From Lachnospiraceae bacterium (GTDB taxonomy: Bacteria > Bacillota > Clostridia > Lachnospirales > Lachnospiraceae): DNA of 64,000 bases. A program made the position numbers and the translations under genes. This document shows, in pieces, positions 26,401 through 36,719 of this stretch. The stretch is from positions 1-64,000 of the forward strand of contig JAFLTD010000004.1 in NCBI GenBank assembly GCA_022510625.1, given 5' to 3'. How positions within the stretch are numbered: the first letter of the stretch is position 1; each line of letters starts with the position of its first letter. The notes beneath the pieces were generated by a model that saw only the letters and a list, made by a program, of their open reading frames with translations, ran no database searches and had not been told where the DNA came from.

Positions 26401-27192
26401 ATGGGTAATAAAGACAATAATAAAAACAGCGGTCAACACAATAAAGAGAATAAGCAAAATAAGAATAACGGAGGCACTAACGAAGAAAAGCGGGAGGAGC
26501 AGGCGAAACAACGGGACAAAGAGAAACATCAGGATGAGCGCATCGGAGAGACAGGACAGATCACATTGGATGAGAACGAGGCGCATCACAAGATTCATCT
26601 GATCTCGATCATCGGGGAAATTGAAGGCCATGATAATTTGAGCAGTACATCCAAAACGACAAAATATGAGCATATCTTGCCGCAGCTGGCAGCGATAGAG
26701 GACAGTAAGGACATAGACGGCGTGTTGATTCTCCTAAACACCATGGGAGGCGATGTGGAGGCGGGGCTTGCCATCGCCGAGATGATTGCGTCACTGAGTA
26801 AACCTACAGTATCACTTGTACTTGGGGGAAGCCACTCCATAGGTGTTCCGATCGCCGTCAGTACGGATTACTCTTATATCGTACCGACAGGGACGATGGT
26901 CATTCACCCTGTACGCCTAAACGGAATGGTAATCGGGGTACAGCAGACCTTTGACTATTTCAGACAGATTCAGAATCGCATCACGGGATTTGTCTGCACA
27001 CACTGTAAAATCTCCAAATCAAGACTGGAAGAACTGATGATGGAGACGGGTGTGTTGACAAAAGATGTAGGAACCATTCTCGTGGGCAGTGAAGCGGTGG
27101 AGGAAGGTATTATCTGTCAGGTGGGTGGAATACAAGATGCAGTGGCAAAACTCCATGATATGGTAGATAAAAAAATTGCAGATACAAAATAA
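26401..27192 (+). CDS. tepA: TepA-like ClpP-family serine protease
   Basis: ClpP-fold protease of 263 residues, similar to TepA/YmfB, which has been linked to protein translocation and spore germination proteins in Bacillus. After a highly charged, Lys/Asn/Glu-rich N-terminus (1-60) the fold shows IIGEIEGHD, the core LLNTMGGDVEAGLAIAEMI, the nucleophile Ser146 in GGSHSIGVP and His169 in MVIHPV. CGGAGG precedes the ATG. It stands directly upstream of the FtsK/SpoIIIE gene, the same order as in B. subtilis, which supports the assignment. Confidence 0.88.
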   Translation: MGNKDNNKNSGQHNKENKQNKNNGGTNEEKREEQAKQRDKEKHQDERIGETGQITLDENEAHHKIHLISIIGEIEGHDNLSSTSKTTKYEHILPQLAAIEDSKDIDGVLILLNTMGGDVEAGLAIAEMIASLSKPTVSLVLGGSHSIGVPIAVSTDYSYIVPTGTMVIHPVRLNGMVIGVQQTFDYFRQIQNRITGFVCTHCKISKSRLEELMMETGVLTKDVGTILVGSEAVEEGIICQVGGIQDAVAKLHDMVDKKIADTK

Positions 27193-27271
27193 GGGATGAC
27201 AAGCGAAAATGAAAATGATATACTATATTGAGTCATATTATCGAATGGAGTATGCTCAGGAGGCGTTTGTC

Positions 27272-29983
27272 ATGGCATCAGGTCAGGGAGGAGACCGTTC
27301 ATCTGCAAGAAAGAGTGCGGCATCTTCAAATAAGAATACAAACAGAAGCAGGCAGACACAGACGAGACAGCAAAATGCCGGCGGAAGATCGTCGCAGTCG
27401 GAGCCGATGGATATTGCAATCCGTAACGAAATATTGCTGATTGTTTTTCTTGCGCTTGCAATTGTCCTTTTTCTCTGTAATTTTGGGGTTGTCGGAAGTA
27501 TCGGCAATGCAGTCAGCAGTTTTATGTTCGGATTGTTTGGACTACCGGCGTATATTGCACCGATCATATTTTTCCTTGCCGTTGCTTTCGGAATGTCCAA
27601 TATAGGCAACAATATTGCGACCAGAAAAATTGTTTCGGGTGTTGTTTTGTTTTTTCTGATCGGCATGGTCTGTGAATTGTTCAGTGCGGATTTGGCGCAA
27701 GCGGAAGGCTATCAGATTAAGGAAATATATGTACGGTGCAGCGAGAACCATAACGGGGGAGGTATTATTGCGGGTTCCCTCGTCTATCTGTCTTACAAGT
27801 ACTTGGAAATGGTAGGGACGGTGCTGCTGATTCTTGTTGTCGGTATTATCTGCATGGTGATCGTCACGGAGAAATCTTTTATCGGCGGTGTAAAGCGTCA
27901 GGGCAGGAGAATGTACGAAATGTCCGTGGAGGATGCCGCATATCGCAGGGAACGTGCCAGAGAACGGCAGCTTGCCATGGAGGAAAAGCGTGCTCAGGAT
28001 AAAGAACGGCGCAGGCAGAAAGAAGAGGAACTGGAGAATGAGAAAATTCTCCGCATGGATAAGAAAGTGAGCGGTGTCATGATAGACACGGCTCTCGATA
28101 AAGGCACAGAGAAAGAGAGTGCAGAGAAAGCACGTGATGACATTCATGAAATCATGTTGGATATATCGCCTGAAGAGACAGACGCGGAAGCAGGGTATCG
28201 TCCGGAACGGGAGGCGCATTCTTATCATTATATAGAGAACGAGTCAGATGCACTAAATGAGATTCGGGTGCATGGAACGTCAGATGAGGCGGAGCGGGAT
28301 GATTACAGCGCGGAACCCATGATACATAAAGACGGTGTAACGGTAGGTTACGGGCAGGAGTTTGTGACAGGGAATACCATGACACCTACTGCCGGCAGAG
28401 AACGTGTGACAGCATACAAGAATGCGGAGAGAAATGTGTCGGACACGGCGGATCATGCGGAGGCCGGAAGACAGACTACGGACAGGTTGTCTAAGGCAGC
28501 AAGACCGTACAGGATCCCGCCGCTTACTCTTTTGAAGAAGGGAAGCGGCAAAAACGGCGGTAATTCCGCCAGGGAATTGAAAGAGACGGCTGAACGTCTT
28601 CGTCAGACACTCGATACTTTTGGCGTGAAAGTGACTGTTACGGATATCAGTCAGGGCCCATCCGTAACCCGCTATGAATTACAGCCGGAATTGGGTGTTA
28701 AAGTCAGCAAGATTGTGAGCCTTGCCGATGATATCAAATTGAATCTGGCAGCCACGGATATCCGGATAGAAGCTCCGATTCCCGGCAAGGCAGCGGTGGG
28801 CATTGAAGTGCCGAATAAGGAGAACACGGCCGTAGCGTTCAGGGATTTAGTGGAATCTCAGGAGTTCAAGGATTTCAAATCCAATCTGGTGTTTGCGGTC
28901 GGTAAAGATATCGGCGGCAAGATCGTTATGGCTGATATTGCCAAAATGCCGCATATGCTCATTGCCGGGGCTACCGGTTCGGGCAAATCGGTCTGCATCA
29001 ATACTATCATTATGGGCATTTTATATAAAGCAAATCCTGAGGATGTGAAGATGATTATGATTGATCCGAAGGTGGTGGAGTTGAGTGTCTATAACGGTAT
29101 ACCGCACCTATTGATACCCGTTGTGACGGATCCTAAGAAAGCGGCGGCGGCTCTGCACTGGGGTGTGGCTGAGATGACGGAACGTTATAAGAAATTTGCG
29201 GATTTCAATGTCCGTGATCTCCAAGGATACAATAAAAAGGTTGAGAACATGCGCGAATCGGGAGATCCGGAAGCGCCGGAGAAATTGCCACAGATTCTGA
29301 TTATCGTGGACGAGCTGGCAGATTTGATGATGGTGTCACCGGGAGAGGTGGAGGAGTCCATTTGTCGTCTCGCTCAGCTTGCCAGAGCCTGTGGTATCCA
29401 CCTGATTATAGCGACACAGAGACCGTCTGTGGATGTCATTACGGGGCTGATCAAGGCGAACATGCCCAGTCGTGTGGCGTTTGCCGTATCCAGCGGTGTG
29501 GATTCCCGCACGATTCTGGATATGGTCGGTGCGGAGAAACTGCTCGGCAAAGGTGATATGCTCTTCTATCCGCAGGGTTATCCGAAACCGGCGCGTATTC
29601 AGGGCGCTTTTGTGTCGGACAGAGAGGTGGCGGATGTCGTTGACTTCCTCAAAAATCAGGCTGTCGGCAATGTGTACAGCGATGACGTCGAAAGTAAGAT
29701 TATGAGCATGGGAGGCACTTTAGGAGGAGGCGCATCACCTTCGGGGGACGGTGGCTCCGAGTATGATCAGTATTTTGCGGAAGCTGGCAGATTTATTATC
29801 GAGAAGGACAAAGCCTCTATCGGTATGCTGCAGCGTGTCTTTAAGATTGGTTTTAACAGAGCTGCCCGCATCATGGACCAACTGTGTGAAGCGGGGGTTG
29901 TCGGAGAGGAAGAAGGTACGAAACCGCGTAAAGTTTTAATGAGTGCGGATGAGTTTGAGAGGTTTATAGAAGAAACAATTTAG
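27272..29983 (+). CDS. ftsK: FtsK/SpoIIIE DNA translocase
   Basis: Septal DNA pump that moves chromosomes through division or sporulation septa. The 903-residue protein has an N-terminal domain with four or five membrane segments (about 45-215), a charged variable linker (about 220-430), the motor domain with Walker [11 protein letters not shown] and Walker [12 protein letters not shown], and a C-terminal winged-helix gamma domain (about 840-900; [19 protein letters not shown]). The ATG at 27272 follows CAGGAGGCG and gives the usual hydrophilic start; the in-frame ATG at 27209 lacks a good site. Position after tepA favours the SpoIIIE role, but one protein may serve both division and sporulation. 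Confidence 0.95.
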   Translation: MASGQGGDRSSARKSAASSNKNTNRSRQTQTRQQNAGGRSSQSEPMDIAIRNEILLIVFLALAIVLFLCNFGVVGSIGNAVSSFMFGLFGLPAYIAPIIFFLAVAFGMSNIGNNIATRKIVSGVVLFFLIGMVCELFSADLAQAEGYQIKEIYVRCSENHNGGGIIAGSLVYLSYKYLEMVGTVLLILVVGIICMVIVTEKSFIGGVKRQGRRMYEMSVEDAAYRRERARERQLAMEEKRAQDKERRRQKEEELENEKILRMDKKVSGVMIDTALDKGTEKESAEKARDDIHEIMLDISPEETDAEAGYRPEREAHSYHYIENESDALNEIRVHGTSDEAERDDYSAEPMIHKDGVTVGYGQEFVTGNTMTPTAGRERVTAYKNAERNVSDTADHAEAGRQTTDRLSKAARPYRIPPLTLLKKGSGKNGGNSARELKETAERLRQTLDTFGVKVTVTDISQGPSVTRYELQPELGVKVSKIVSLADDIKLNLAATDIRIEAPIPGKAAVGIEVPNKENTAVAFRDLVESQEFKDFKSNLVFAVGKDIGGKIVMADIAKMPHMLIAGATGSGKSVCINTIIMGILYKANPEDVKMIMIDPKVVELSVYNGIPHLLIPVVTDPKKAAAALHWGVAEMTERYKKFADFNVRDLQGYNKKVENMRESGDPEAPEKLPQILIIVDELADLMMVSPGEVEESICRLAQLARACGIHLIIATQRPSVDVITGLIKANMPSRVAFAVSSGVDSRTILDMVGAEKLLGKGDMLFYPQGYPKPARIQGAFVSDREVADVVDFLKNQAVGNVYSDDVESKIMSMGGTLGGGASPSGDGGSEYDQYFAEAGRFIIEKDKASIGMLQRVFKIGFNRAARIMDQLCEAGVVGEEEGTKPRKVLMSADEFERFIEETI

Positions 29984-29991
29984 AGGAAAGG

Positions 29992-31674
29992 ATGGGCGCG
30001 GGCTTGAAGACAGATATTGAGATTGCTCAGGAAGCGGTATTGGATAATATTGTAGATGTGGCAGGAAGAATCGGGATAGAGCCGGATGATTTGGAATTGT
30101 ACGGTAAGTATAAGGCGAAAATCTCTGATGAATACATAGAGCGCATCGGCAAGAATTCCGACGGCAAATTGATTCTTGTGACGGCCATTAATCCCACACC
30201 TGCGGGAGAAGGTAAGACAACAACGAGCGTGGGGCTCGGTCAGGCGTTCGGGGCCTTGGGTAAAAAGGCTGTCATTGCGCTCAGAGAGCCTTCATTGGGT
30301 CCGTGCTTCGGAATCAAAGGCGGTGCTGCCGGCGGTGGTTATGCGCAGGTGGTACCTATGGAAGACTTGAATCTTCACTTTACCGGAGATTTCCATGCCA
30401 TCACATCTGCCAACAATCTTTTGGCAGCGCTGCTGGATAATCATATCCAGCAGGGAAACGAACTTGGAATCGATCCGAGACAAGTTGTTTGGAAACGCTG
30501 TCTGGACATGAATGACCGTGTGCTGCGCAATGTTGTCGTGGGACTCGGCGCAAAGACGGATGGTGTTGTGCGGGAGGATCATTTCGTTATCACGGTGGCT
30601 TCTGAGATTATGGCAATATTGTGCCTTGCATCCGACATGGCGGATCTCAAGGAAAGACTTGGCAGGATTATTGTTGCGTACAACTATCAGGGTAATCCCG
30701 TGACTGCATCCGATCTGAATGCGGTGGGGGCGATGGCGGCCCTTTTGAAAGATGCCATGAAACCCAATCTGATTCAGACACTGGAGCATACACCGGCGCT
30801 GGTGCACGGCGGTCCCTTTGCCAATATTGCGCACGGCTGTAATTCCATTCGTGCGACAAAAGCGGCGATGAAGATGGCGGATTACGTCATCACGGAGGCA
30901 GGATTCGGCGCTGATCTTGGCGCAGAGAAATTTTTTGATATTAAATGTCGTATGGCGGGACTTAAACCCGATGCGGTAGTGCTGGTTGCGACTGTCCGTG
31001 CATTGAAATACAACGGCGGTGTGGCCAAGGCAGACCTGTCCGATGAGAATTTGACAGCGCTTCAGGCGGGTATCGTGAATCTGGAGAAACATATTGAGAA
31101 TCTGCATAAGTACGGAGTGCCGATTGTTGTCACGCTTAATTCTTTCGTTACCGACACGGAGGCAGAGATTGAGTATGTGCGGAAGTTCTGCCGGGAAAGA
31201 GATTGTGAATTTGCCGTTTCCGAAGTTTGGGAGAAAGGCGGCGCAGGCGGTATAGAACTTGCGAACAAAGTTCTGGAGACACTGGAGAAGAAAAAAAGTC
31301 ATTTTAAGGTATTGTATGAAGATAACATCTCCCTGAAGGAGAAGATAGAGAAGATTGCATCCGAAATCTACGGAGCACGCGGTGTAGCCTATGCACCTGC
31401 GGCAGAGAAGCAGCTTGAGAAGCTGGAGGAACTGGGATTCGGCAATATGCCTGTCTGCATGGCCAAAACACAGTATTCTCTTTCCGATGACCCTGTGCTG
31501 TTAGGCAGACCGATAGATTTTATGATGAATGTGAGGGAAGTCTATGTGTCCGCAGGGGCCGGATTCGTAGTTGTCCTGACGGGAGCGGTCATGACAATGC
31601 CGGGACTTCCGGGGAAACCGGCGGCCTACGGAATCGACGTGAATGAGGACGGTGTGATTACAGGGCTATTTTAA
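29992..31674 (+). CDS. fhs: formate-tetrahydrofolate ligase
   Basis: ATP-dependent formation of 10-formyl-THF from formate and THF; feeds purines, fMet-tRNA and, in acetogens, the methyl branch of the Wood-Ljungdahl pathway. The 560-residue length is normal. The P-loop is [16 protein letters not shown], followed by [20 protein letters not shown] and the TGDFHAI segment typical of the family. It begins 9 bases after ftsK; AGAGGAAAGG precedes the ATG, and a TTG four codons later is an alternative start. FolD follows, so the two steps to methylene-THF are together. Confidence 0.97.
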   Translation: MGAGLKTDIEIAQEAVLDNIVDVAGRIGIEPDDLELYGKYKAKISDEYIERIGKNSDGKLILVTAINPTPAGEGKTTTSVGLGQAFGALGKKAVIALREPSLGPCFGIKGGAAGGGYAQVVPMEDLNLHFTGDFHAITSANNLLAALLDNHIQQGNELGIDPRQVVWKRCLDMNDRVLRNVVVGLGAKTDGVVREDHFVITVASEIMAILCLASDMADLKERLGRIIVAYNYQGNPVTASDLNAVGAMAALLKDAMKPNLIQTLEHTPALVHGGPFANIAHGCNSIRATKAAMKMADYVITEAGFGADLGAEKFFDIKCRMAGLKPDAVVLVATVRALKYNGGVAKADLSDENLTALQAGIVNLEKHIENLHKYGVPIVVTLNSFVTDTEAEIEYVRKFCRERDCEFAVSEVWEKGGAGGIELANKVLETLEKKKSHFKVLYEDNISLKEKIEKIASEIYGARGVAYAPAAEKQLEKLEELGFGNMPVCMAKTQYSLSDDPVLLGRPIDFMMNVREVYVSAGAGFVVVLTGAVMTMPGLPGKPAAYGIDVNEDGVITGLF

Positions 31675-31709
31675 TAAATTTCCTATTACATTAAAAAGGA
31701 GACATCATT

Positions 31710-32552
31710 ATGCCGCAGATTATAGATGGTAAAGCCATTTCCGATGCGATTAAGGAAGAATTGAAAATTAAAGTTGAGAAGTTGAATAAAGATGGGATAA
31801 AGATTTGTCTTGCCGTTATTCAGGTAGGGAGTGATCCTGCCTCAAGCGTGTATGTGGGTAACAAGAAAAAAGCGTGCGCATACATCGGTATTGATTCGCT
31901 GGCATATGAGCTGCCGGAGGAGACTACGCAGGATGAATTGCTTAAATTGATTGATGAGCTAAATGCAAAGGCGGATGTCAACGGAATATTGGTACAGCTG
32001 CCGCTTCCCGACCATATAAATGAGGATGCGGTCATTCATGCAATCGATCCGGCCAAAGATGTGGACGGTTTTCATCCGCAGAGTGTCGGGAAACTCTGCA
32101 TTGGACAGCCGGGATTTGTGTCCTGTACACCGGCCGGTATTATTCAGTTGTTGAAACGTTCCGGTATCACGATTGAAGGAAAAGAGTGTGTGGTGATCGG
32201 AAGAAGCAATATTGTTGGCAAACCTATGGCACTCCTGCTTCTTAGAGAGAACGGAACTGTGACAGTTACCCACTCCAAGACTCAGAATTTGAAAGAAGTG
32301 GCAAAAAGAGCAGACATTCTGATTGTGGCGATAGGCAAGCCTAAGATGATTACAAGAGAATATGTCAAAGAAGGTGCCGTTGTGATTGATGTCGGTATTC
32401 ATCGGAATGAGAACAATAAACTGTGCGGTGATGTGGACTATAATGATGTGGCGACAATCTGCAGCGCCATAACACCCGTGCCGGGAGGCGTTGGTCCCAT
32501 GACCATAGCAATGTTGATGTACAATTGTGTTGAGGCAGGTATCTCAAGATAA
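31710..32552 (+). CDS. folD: methylene-THF dehydrogenase / methenyl-THF cyclohydrolase
   Basis: Bifunctional folate enzyme of 280 residues. The catalytic lysine lies in the VYVGNKKKACAYIGI segment; VNGILVQLPLPDHI, GRSNIVGKPMALLLL and the C-terminal PVPGGVGPMTIAMLMYN are signature segments. AAAAAGGAGAC precedes the ATG. With fhs upstream it links formate and 5,10-methylene-THF. NADP is the usual cofactor. Confidence 0.97.
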   Translation: MPQIIDGKAISDAIKEELKIKVEKLNKDGIKICLAVIQVGSDPASSVYVGNKKKACAYIGIDSLAYELPEETTQDELLKLIDELNAKADVNGILVQLPLPDHINEDAVIHAIDPAKDVDGFHPQSVGKLCIGQPGFVSCTPAGIIQLLKRSGITIEGKECVVIGRSNIVGKPMALLLLRENGTVTVTHSKTQNLKEVAKRADILIVAIGKPKMITREYVKEGAVVIDVGIHRNENNKLCGDVDYNDVATICSAITPVPGGVGPMTIAMLMYNCVEAGISR

Positions 32553-32586
32553 TTTGCAGGCAAGTTGAAAAGAAAGGGAACTGATT

Positions 32587-34038
32587 ATGAAGTGTCCCCA
32601 TTGTGGTAACGAGTTGAAGGAAGGCTATCTGATCTGTGAAAAGTGCGGAGAAGAAATACAGATAGTGCCCGACTTTGAACCGGAAATAGAAAACAGCATA
32701 ACGGAGACCTTGTCCACACTTGCAGCGCTGCAGGAAGGGGAAGACACACAGGCCAAATCACGGGAAGATGAGGAGACAGGGAAAAATGACTTGCAGGAAC
32801 CGGCAGTGACAGCAGAGGATGGCAGAAAAATATGGGTTGCAGTGAGTCTTATCGTCATTTTGATTGTGGCGTTGATTTCCTACGGTGCATATGCCTACCA
32901 TGTCCGGACGATAGATTATCGGATAAGCAAGGCGAGGGAATATGCTGCCAACGGCTCGTATGCGGAGGCGATAGACTGTCTGGAGAAGGCTTATGAAGAC
33001 TATCCCGATGTAGCGCAGATTCTCTTTCTGGAAGCAGATTACTATTATTTGCAGCAGGATAATGTACTGGCTGTACAGGTTCTGTACCGGATTATAGAGA
33101 GGGGAGATTTCTCGCATGAGGATTTGGAGGAGGCCTACAATAAAATCATAACAATCTATGCCAATCAGGGATTGTACGGCCAGATCAACGAGCTGTTAAG
33201 GAACTGTCCGGAGATTGAAATTGTCAATATGTTCCAGAGTTATCTTGCACTTGAGCCGGAATTCAGTTATGTAGAGGGAAGTTATGCCGAGGTGATACCG
33301 CTTAAACTCAGTTCCAATACGGCGGGAACAATTTACTATACGATGGACGGAACAAAGCCTACCAAAAACAGCTTGATATACACGGCCCCTATATTTTTGG
33401 AGTCGGGAGAATATACAATCAGTGCATTTTTCATAAATGACTATGGTATTGAGAGTGAGATTGTCAGCAAGACATATATCATCAATCTTTCTGTGCCGAG
33501 TGCACCTGAGATAGCACTGTACAGCGGAGAATATACAGAACCCATGATGATTGCCGTGGAAGAGATTGAGGGGTGCAAAGTCTATTATACCACCGATGAA
33601 TCTGATCCGACGGTAGACAGTGTTCCATATACCGGACCGATTCCCATGCCTCTTGGAAAGACGCTGTTTAAGTTTGTCAATATCAGCGATGAAGGCGTGT
33701 CGAGTGAGATAACGACGAGAACGTATGTGCTTACGCTCAGGGGTGCCATTCCGACATCGCAGGCAGTATCCAATCTGGTTACGCGACTGGTAGAAACAGG
33801 ATATCTGGAAGATGCAGAAGGACATAATAAGCGTCAAAGCGGTACTCTGAGTTATCGGTTCAGCTCTGTGTTACGAACGAATGACGGTACCGATTATTAC
33901 ACGATCAATGAATATTACGATGACGGAACCGGTGTGCAGAGCCGCACCGACAAAGTGTTTTTGGTCAATATATATACCGGAGAAGCCGCGCAGCTTGGAT
34001 ATGATGACGACGGCAGGTTTATGGCTGTTATTATCTGA
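32587..34038 (+). CDS. zinc-ribbon membrane protein with TPR and chitobiase-like domains
   Basis: No named family recognised as a whole. The order in its 483 residues is: an N-terminal zinc ribbon with Cys3, Cys6, Cys17 and Cys20; an acidic linker; one membrane segment (about 83-103); TPR-like helices (about 110-210; GSYAEAIDCLEKAYEDYPD); two beta-sandwich modules with GTIYYTMDGTKPT and CKVYYTTDESDPT (about 225-385), like the chitobiase/hexosaminidase C-terminal domain; and a C-terminal region with NDGTDYYTINEYYDD (about 395-483). The topology puts the ribbon inside and the rest outside. A role in wall or polysaccharide binding is possible but not shown. Confidence 0.8.
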   Translation: MKCPHCGNELKEGYLICEKCGEEIQIVPDFEPEIENSITETLSTLAALQEGEDTQAKSREDEETGKNDLQEPAVTAEDGRKIWVAVSLIVILIVALISYGAYAYHVRTIDYRISKAREYAANGSYAEAIDCLEKAYEDYPDVAQILFLEADYYYLQQDNVLAVQVLYRIIERGDFSHEDLEEAYNKIITIYANQGLYGQINELLRNCPEIEIVNMFQSYLALEPEFSYVEGSYAEVIPLKLSSNTAGTIYYTMDGTKPTKNSLIYTAPIFLESGEYTISAFFINDYGIESEIVSKTYIINLSVPSAPEIALYSGEYTEPMMIAVEEIEGCKVYYTTDESDPTVDSVPYTGPIPMPLGKTLFKFVNISDEGVSSEITTRTYVLTLRGAIPTSQAVSNLVTRLVETGYLEDAEGHNKRQSGTLSYRFSSVLRTNDGTDYYTINEYYDDGTGVQSRTDKVFLVNIYTGEAAQLGYDDDGRFMAVII

Positions 34039-34088
34039 AAGAATTAATTTGCCAGTGCTTTCCTGTCAATTTATTCATTGAAAACTGT

Positions 34089-34117
34089 TGCAAATATTAA
34101 AAAGTTCCTATATCATT
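34089..34117 (+). promoter_or_regulatory. promoter of nfnAB
   Basis: TTGCAA (34089-34094) and TATCAT (34112-34117) are 17 bases apart. A leader of about 80 bases follows before the AGGAGGATAAG ribosome site of nfnA. Regulation by Rex is plausible for such a gene, but no clear Rex site is visible. Confidence 0.5.
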
Positions 34118-34204
34118 ATTTAGGTGTGTGAACATAGCGATAAGCATGAAAGCTGATACATATATACGGTTATCAGGTATATCAATTTAGGAGGATAAGT
34201 AGTA

Positions 34205-35095
34205 ATGTACAAGATATTAAAAGCTGAGGAACTTACCACGAACATCTATCTGATGGACGTTGAAGCTCCGCGTGTTGCAAGAGCTTGTCAGCCGGGTCAG
34301 TTTGTTATTGTCAGAATGGATGAAGACGGTGAACGTATTCCTCTTACTATCTGTGATTATGACAGAGCGGCCGGCACTATCACGATTGTATTTCAGGTGG
34401 TCGGTGCGGCGACGGAGATGATGAGGAATCTGAAAACAGGTGACAGCTTTCATGATTTTGTCGGACCCCTGGGTTGTCCCTCCGAATTTGTGGGCGAAGA
34501 GGTAGAGAGCTTACGTGGCAAGAAGATTCTTTTCGTGGCGGGAGGCTTAGGCACGGCGCCGGTTTATCCGCAAGTGAAATGGCTGCATGAGCACGGTGTG
34601 AACGCAGACGTGATTGTCGGTGCCAAGACTAAGGAACTGCTGATTATGGAGAATGAAATGAAAGAGGTGGCCGGCAACCTGTATATAACTACTGATGATG
34701 GTTCCTACGGCAGAAGTGGTATGGTGACGAAGGTGATTGACGATCTGATTACCGAGGAAGGCAAGAACTACGATGTGTGCGTGGCAATCGGTCCGATGAT
34801 CATGATGAAATTTGTGTGTTTGACAACTAAGAAATATGACTTGCCCACGATTGTAAGTATGAACCCGATTATGGTAGACGGTACCGGTATGTGTGGGGCA
34901 TGTCGGCTGACAGTGGATGGAGAGGTGAAATTCGCATGTGTTGATGGCCCTGAGTTCGACGGGCATAAAGTGGATTTCGATCAGGCGATGAAGCGTCAGC
35001 AGATATATAAGACAGAAGAGGGAAGAGCATTATTGAAGGCGCAGGAAGGAAATACCCATCACGGCGGATGCGGAAATTGTGGAGGTAATGACTAA
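34205..35095 (+). CDS. nfnA: NfnA subunit of NADH-dependent ferredoxin:NADP+ oxidoreductase
   Basis: Small subunit (296 residues) of the electron-bifurcating transhydrogenase that couples NADPH, NAD+ and ferredoxin pools in anaerobes. The N-terminal FAD domain has PLTICDYDRAAG, the NAD domain has VAGGLGTAPVYPQ, and a [2Fe-2S] ligand segment GTGMCGACRLTV with a later FACVDGPEFDG lies near the C-terminus. A His/Gly/Cys-rich tail ends the protein. A strong AGGAGGATAAG site precedes the ATG. The stop overlaps the nfnB start by one base, so the subunits are coupled. The family also includes SudB-like proteins, but the paired partner supports Nfn. Confidence 0.93.
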   Translation: MYKILKAEELTTNIYLMDVEAPRVARACQPGQFVIVRMDEDGERIPLTICDYDRAAGTITIVFQVVGAATEMMRNLKTGDSFHDFVGPLGCPSEFVGEEVESLRGKKILFVAGGLGTAPVYPQVKWLHEHGVNADVIVGAKTKELLIMENEMKEVAGNLYITTDDGSYGRSGMVTKVIDDLITEEGKNYDVCVAIGPMIMMKFVCLTTKKYDLPTIVSMNPIMVDGTGMCGACRLTVDGEVKFACVDGPEFDGHKVDFDQAMKRQQIYKTEEGRALLKAQEGNTHHGGCGNCGGND

Positions 35096-36483
35096 TGCAA
35101 ACAGATGTATTAAAAAAGGTACCTGTCCGTGAGCAGGATGCGAAGGTACGTGCAGCGAATTTTGAAGAAGTATGTCTGGGTTACGATAAAGAGGAAGCAA
35201 TGTGTGAGGCAGCACGTTGTATTAACTGTAATAATGCACAGTGCATCAAAGGATGCCCCGTGGCAATCAATATTCCGGGTTTTATCGAGAAAGTCAAAGA
35301 GGGTGACATAGAGGCAGCTTATCAGGTTATCAGTGAAGCGTCGGCACTTCCGGCAGTATGCGGACGAGTGTGTCCGCAGGAAAGCCAATGTGAGGGTAAA
35401 TGTATCCGCGGTATCAAAGGCGAACCGATTTCCATTGGCAAGCTTGAGCGTTTTGTGGCAGATTGGGCCAGAGAGAACAACATAAAACCTGATGGGGCGA
35501 AAGAGAAGAAGGACAAAAAGGTAGCAGTGATCGGTTCGGGGCCGTCGGGATTGACATGCGCCGGCGATCTGGCGAAAATGGGATACGATGTCACCATATT
35601 TGAGGCGTTACACGAGCCCGGCGGTGTACTTGTGTACGGTATTCCGGAGTTCCGTCTTCCTAAGCAGGATGTCGTTGCCAAAGAGATTGAGAATGTGCGT
35701 TCACTGGGCGTTAAGATTGAGACCAATGTTGTTGTCGGCAAATCCGTCACGATTGACGAGTTGTTGGAGGAGGAAGGTTTTGCCGCAGTATTTATCGGAT
35801 CGGGAGCCGGATTGCCTAAATTCATGGGTATCCCGGGAGAGCAGGCAAATGGTGTGTTCTCCGCCAATGAGTATCTCACAAGAAGCAATCTGATGAAGGC
35901 TTTTGATGAAGAATCCAATACGCCGATCATGAGGGGTAAGAAGGCTGCGGTCGTAGGCGGCGGTAACGTGGCGATGGATGCTGCGAGAACAGCACTGCGG
36001 CTCGGTGCCGAGGTCCATATTGTTTACCGCAGAAGTGAGGAAGAACTTCCTGCCCGTGTAGAGGAAGTACATCACGCAAAAGAAGAAGGAATCATCTTCG
36101 ATTTATTGACCAATCCGGTCGAGATTCTTGAGGATGAAAACGGCTGGGTGTGTGGTATTAAATGTGTGCGGATGGAGTTGGGAGAACCCGATGCCTCCGG
36201 AAGAAGACGCCCTGTTGTGATTGAGGGTTCGGAGTTTACAATGGATGTAGACACAGTCATTATGTCGCTTGGCACTTCACCGAATCCGCTCATATCTTCG
36301 ACCACCAAAGGACTGGAAGTAAATAAGTGGCAGTGCATCGTAGCGGACGAGGAAAGGGGAAAGACCAGTAAGGAAGGCGTTTATGCAGGCGGCGATGCCG
36401 TGACGGGAGCGGCTACCGTAATTCTGGCTATGGGTGCGGGTAAAGCTGCAGCAAAAGGTATTGACGAGTATCTGTCAAAATAA
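35095..36483 (+). CDS. nfnB: NfnB subunit (GltD-like, NADPH-binding) of the bifurcating transhydrogenase
   Basis: Large subunit of 462 residues. The N-terminal domain binds two [4Fe-4S] clusters through cysteines in CINCNNAQCIKGCP and CGRVCPQESQCEGKC. The FAD domain starts with VAVIGSGPSGLTCAGDLA and the NADPH domain with AAVVGGGNVAMDAARTALR. It is often annotated as the glutamate synthase small chain, but the nfnA partner and the absence of a GltB gene make Nfn the better call. A terminator hairpin follows. Confidence 0.93.
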   Translation: MQTDVLKKVPVREQDAKVRAANFEEVCLGYDKEEAMCEAARCINCNNAQCIKGCPVAINIPGFIEKVKEGDIEAAYQVISEASALPAVCGRVCPQESQCEGKCIRGIKGEPISIGKLERFVADWARENNIKPDGAKEKKDKKVAVIGSGPSGLTCAGDLAKMGYDVTIFEALHEPGGVLVYGIPEFRLPKQDVVAKEIENVRSLGVKIETNVVVGKSVTIDELLEEEGFAAVFIGSGAGLPKFMGIPGEQANGVFSANEYLTRSNLMKAFDEESNTPIMRGKKAAVVGGGNVAMDAARTALRLGAEVHIVYRRSEEELPARVEEVHHAKEEGIIFDLLTNPVEILEDENGWVCGIKCVRMELGEPDASGRRRPVVIEGSEFTMDVDTVIMSLGTSPNPLISSTTKGLEVNKWQCIVADEERGKTSKEGVYAGGDAVTGAATVILAMGAGKAAAKGIDEYLSK

Positions 36484-36525
36484 ATTCTCAGCATGCGGAT
36501 TAATGATTCGATGTGCATCAAATGA

Positions 36526-36562
36526 TAAGAGAGTCTGTCAAAATGACGGACTCTCCTTATAT
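36526..36562 (+). terminator. Rho-independent terminator after nfnB
   Basis: GAGAGTCTGTCA (36529-36540) pairs with TGACGGACTCTC (36544-36555) with one mismatch and a 3-base loop, followed by CTTATAT. Confidence 0.75.
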
Positions 36563-36719
36563 AATCGGGATATTATTACGTAAATCTTAATAATTTGTAC
36601 AGCAGTTTATTAAGGAATAGCATGTATGATTATGCTAAAGCTTAAGAAATGTCGACCGAGTAAGTCTGGTCTATGACAGAAGGAAGAATATGTTCGGATT
36701 ATGAGAGAAGGTGATGTAT

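Noticed and set aside
30292..31302. Long open frame (336 codons) on the - strand
   Set aside because: It is opposite fhs, whose protein is clearly conserved. The - strand translation has no recognisable domain and no ribosome site.
35095..36483. Glutamate synthase small subunit (GltD)
   Set aside because: No large subunit is present, and the overlapping nfnA gene makes the bifurcating transhydrogenase the better reading.
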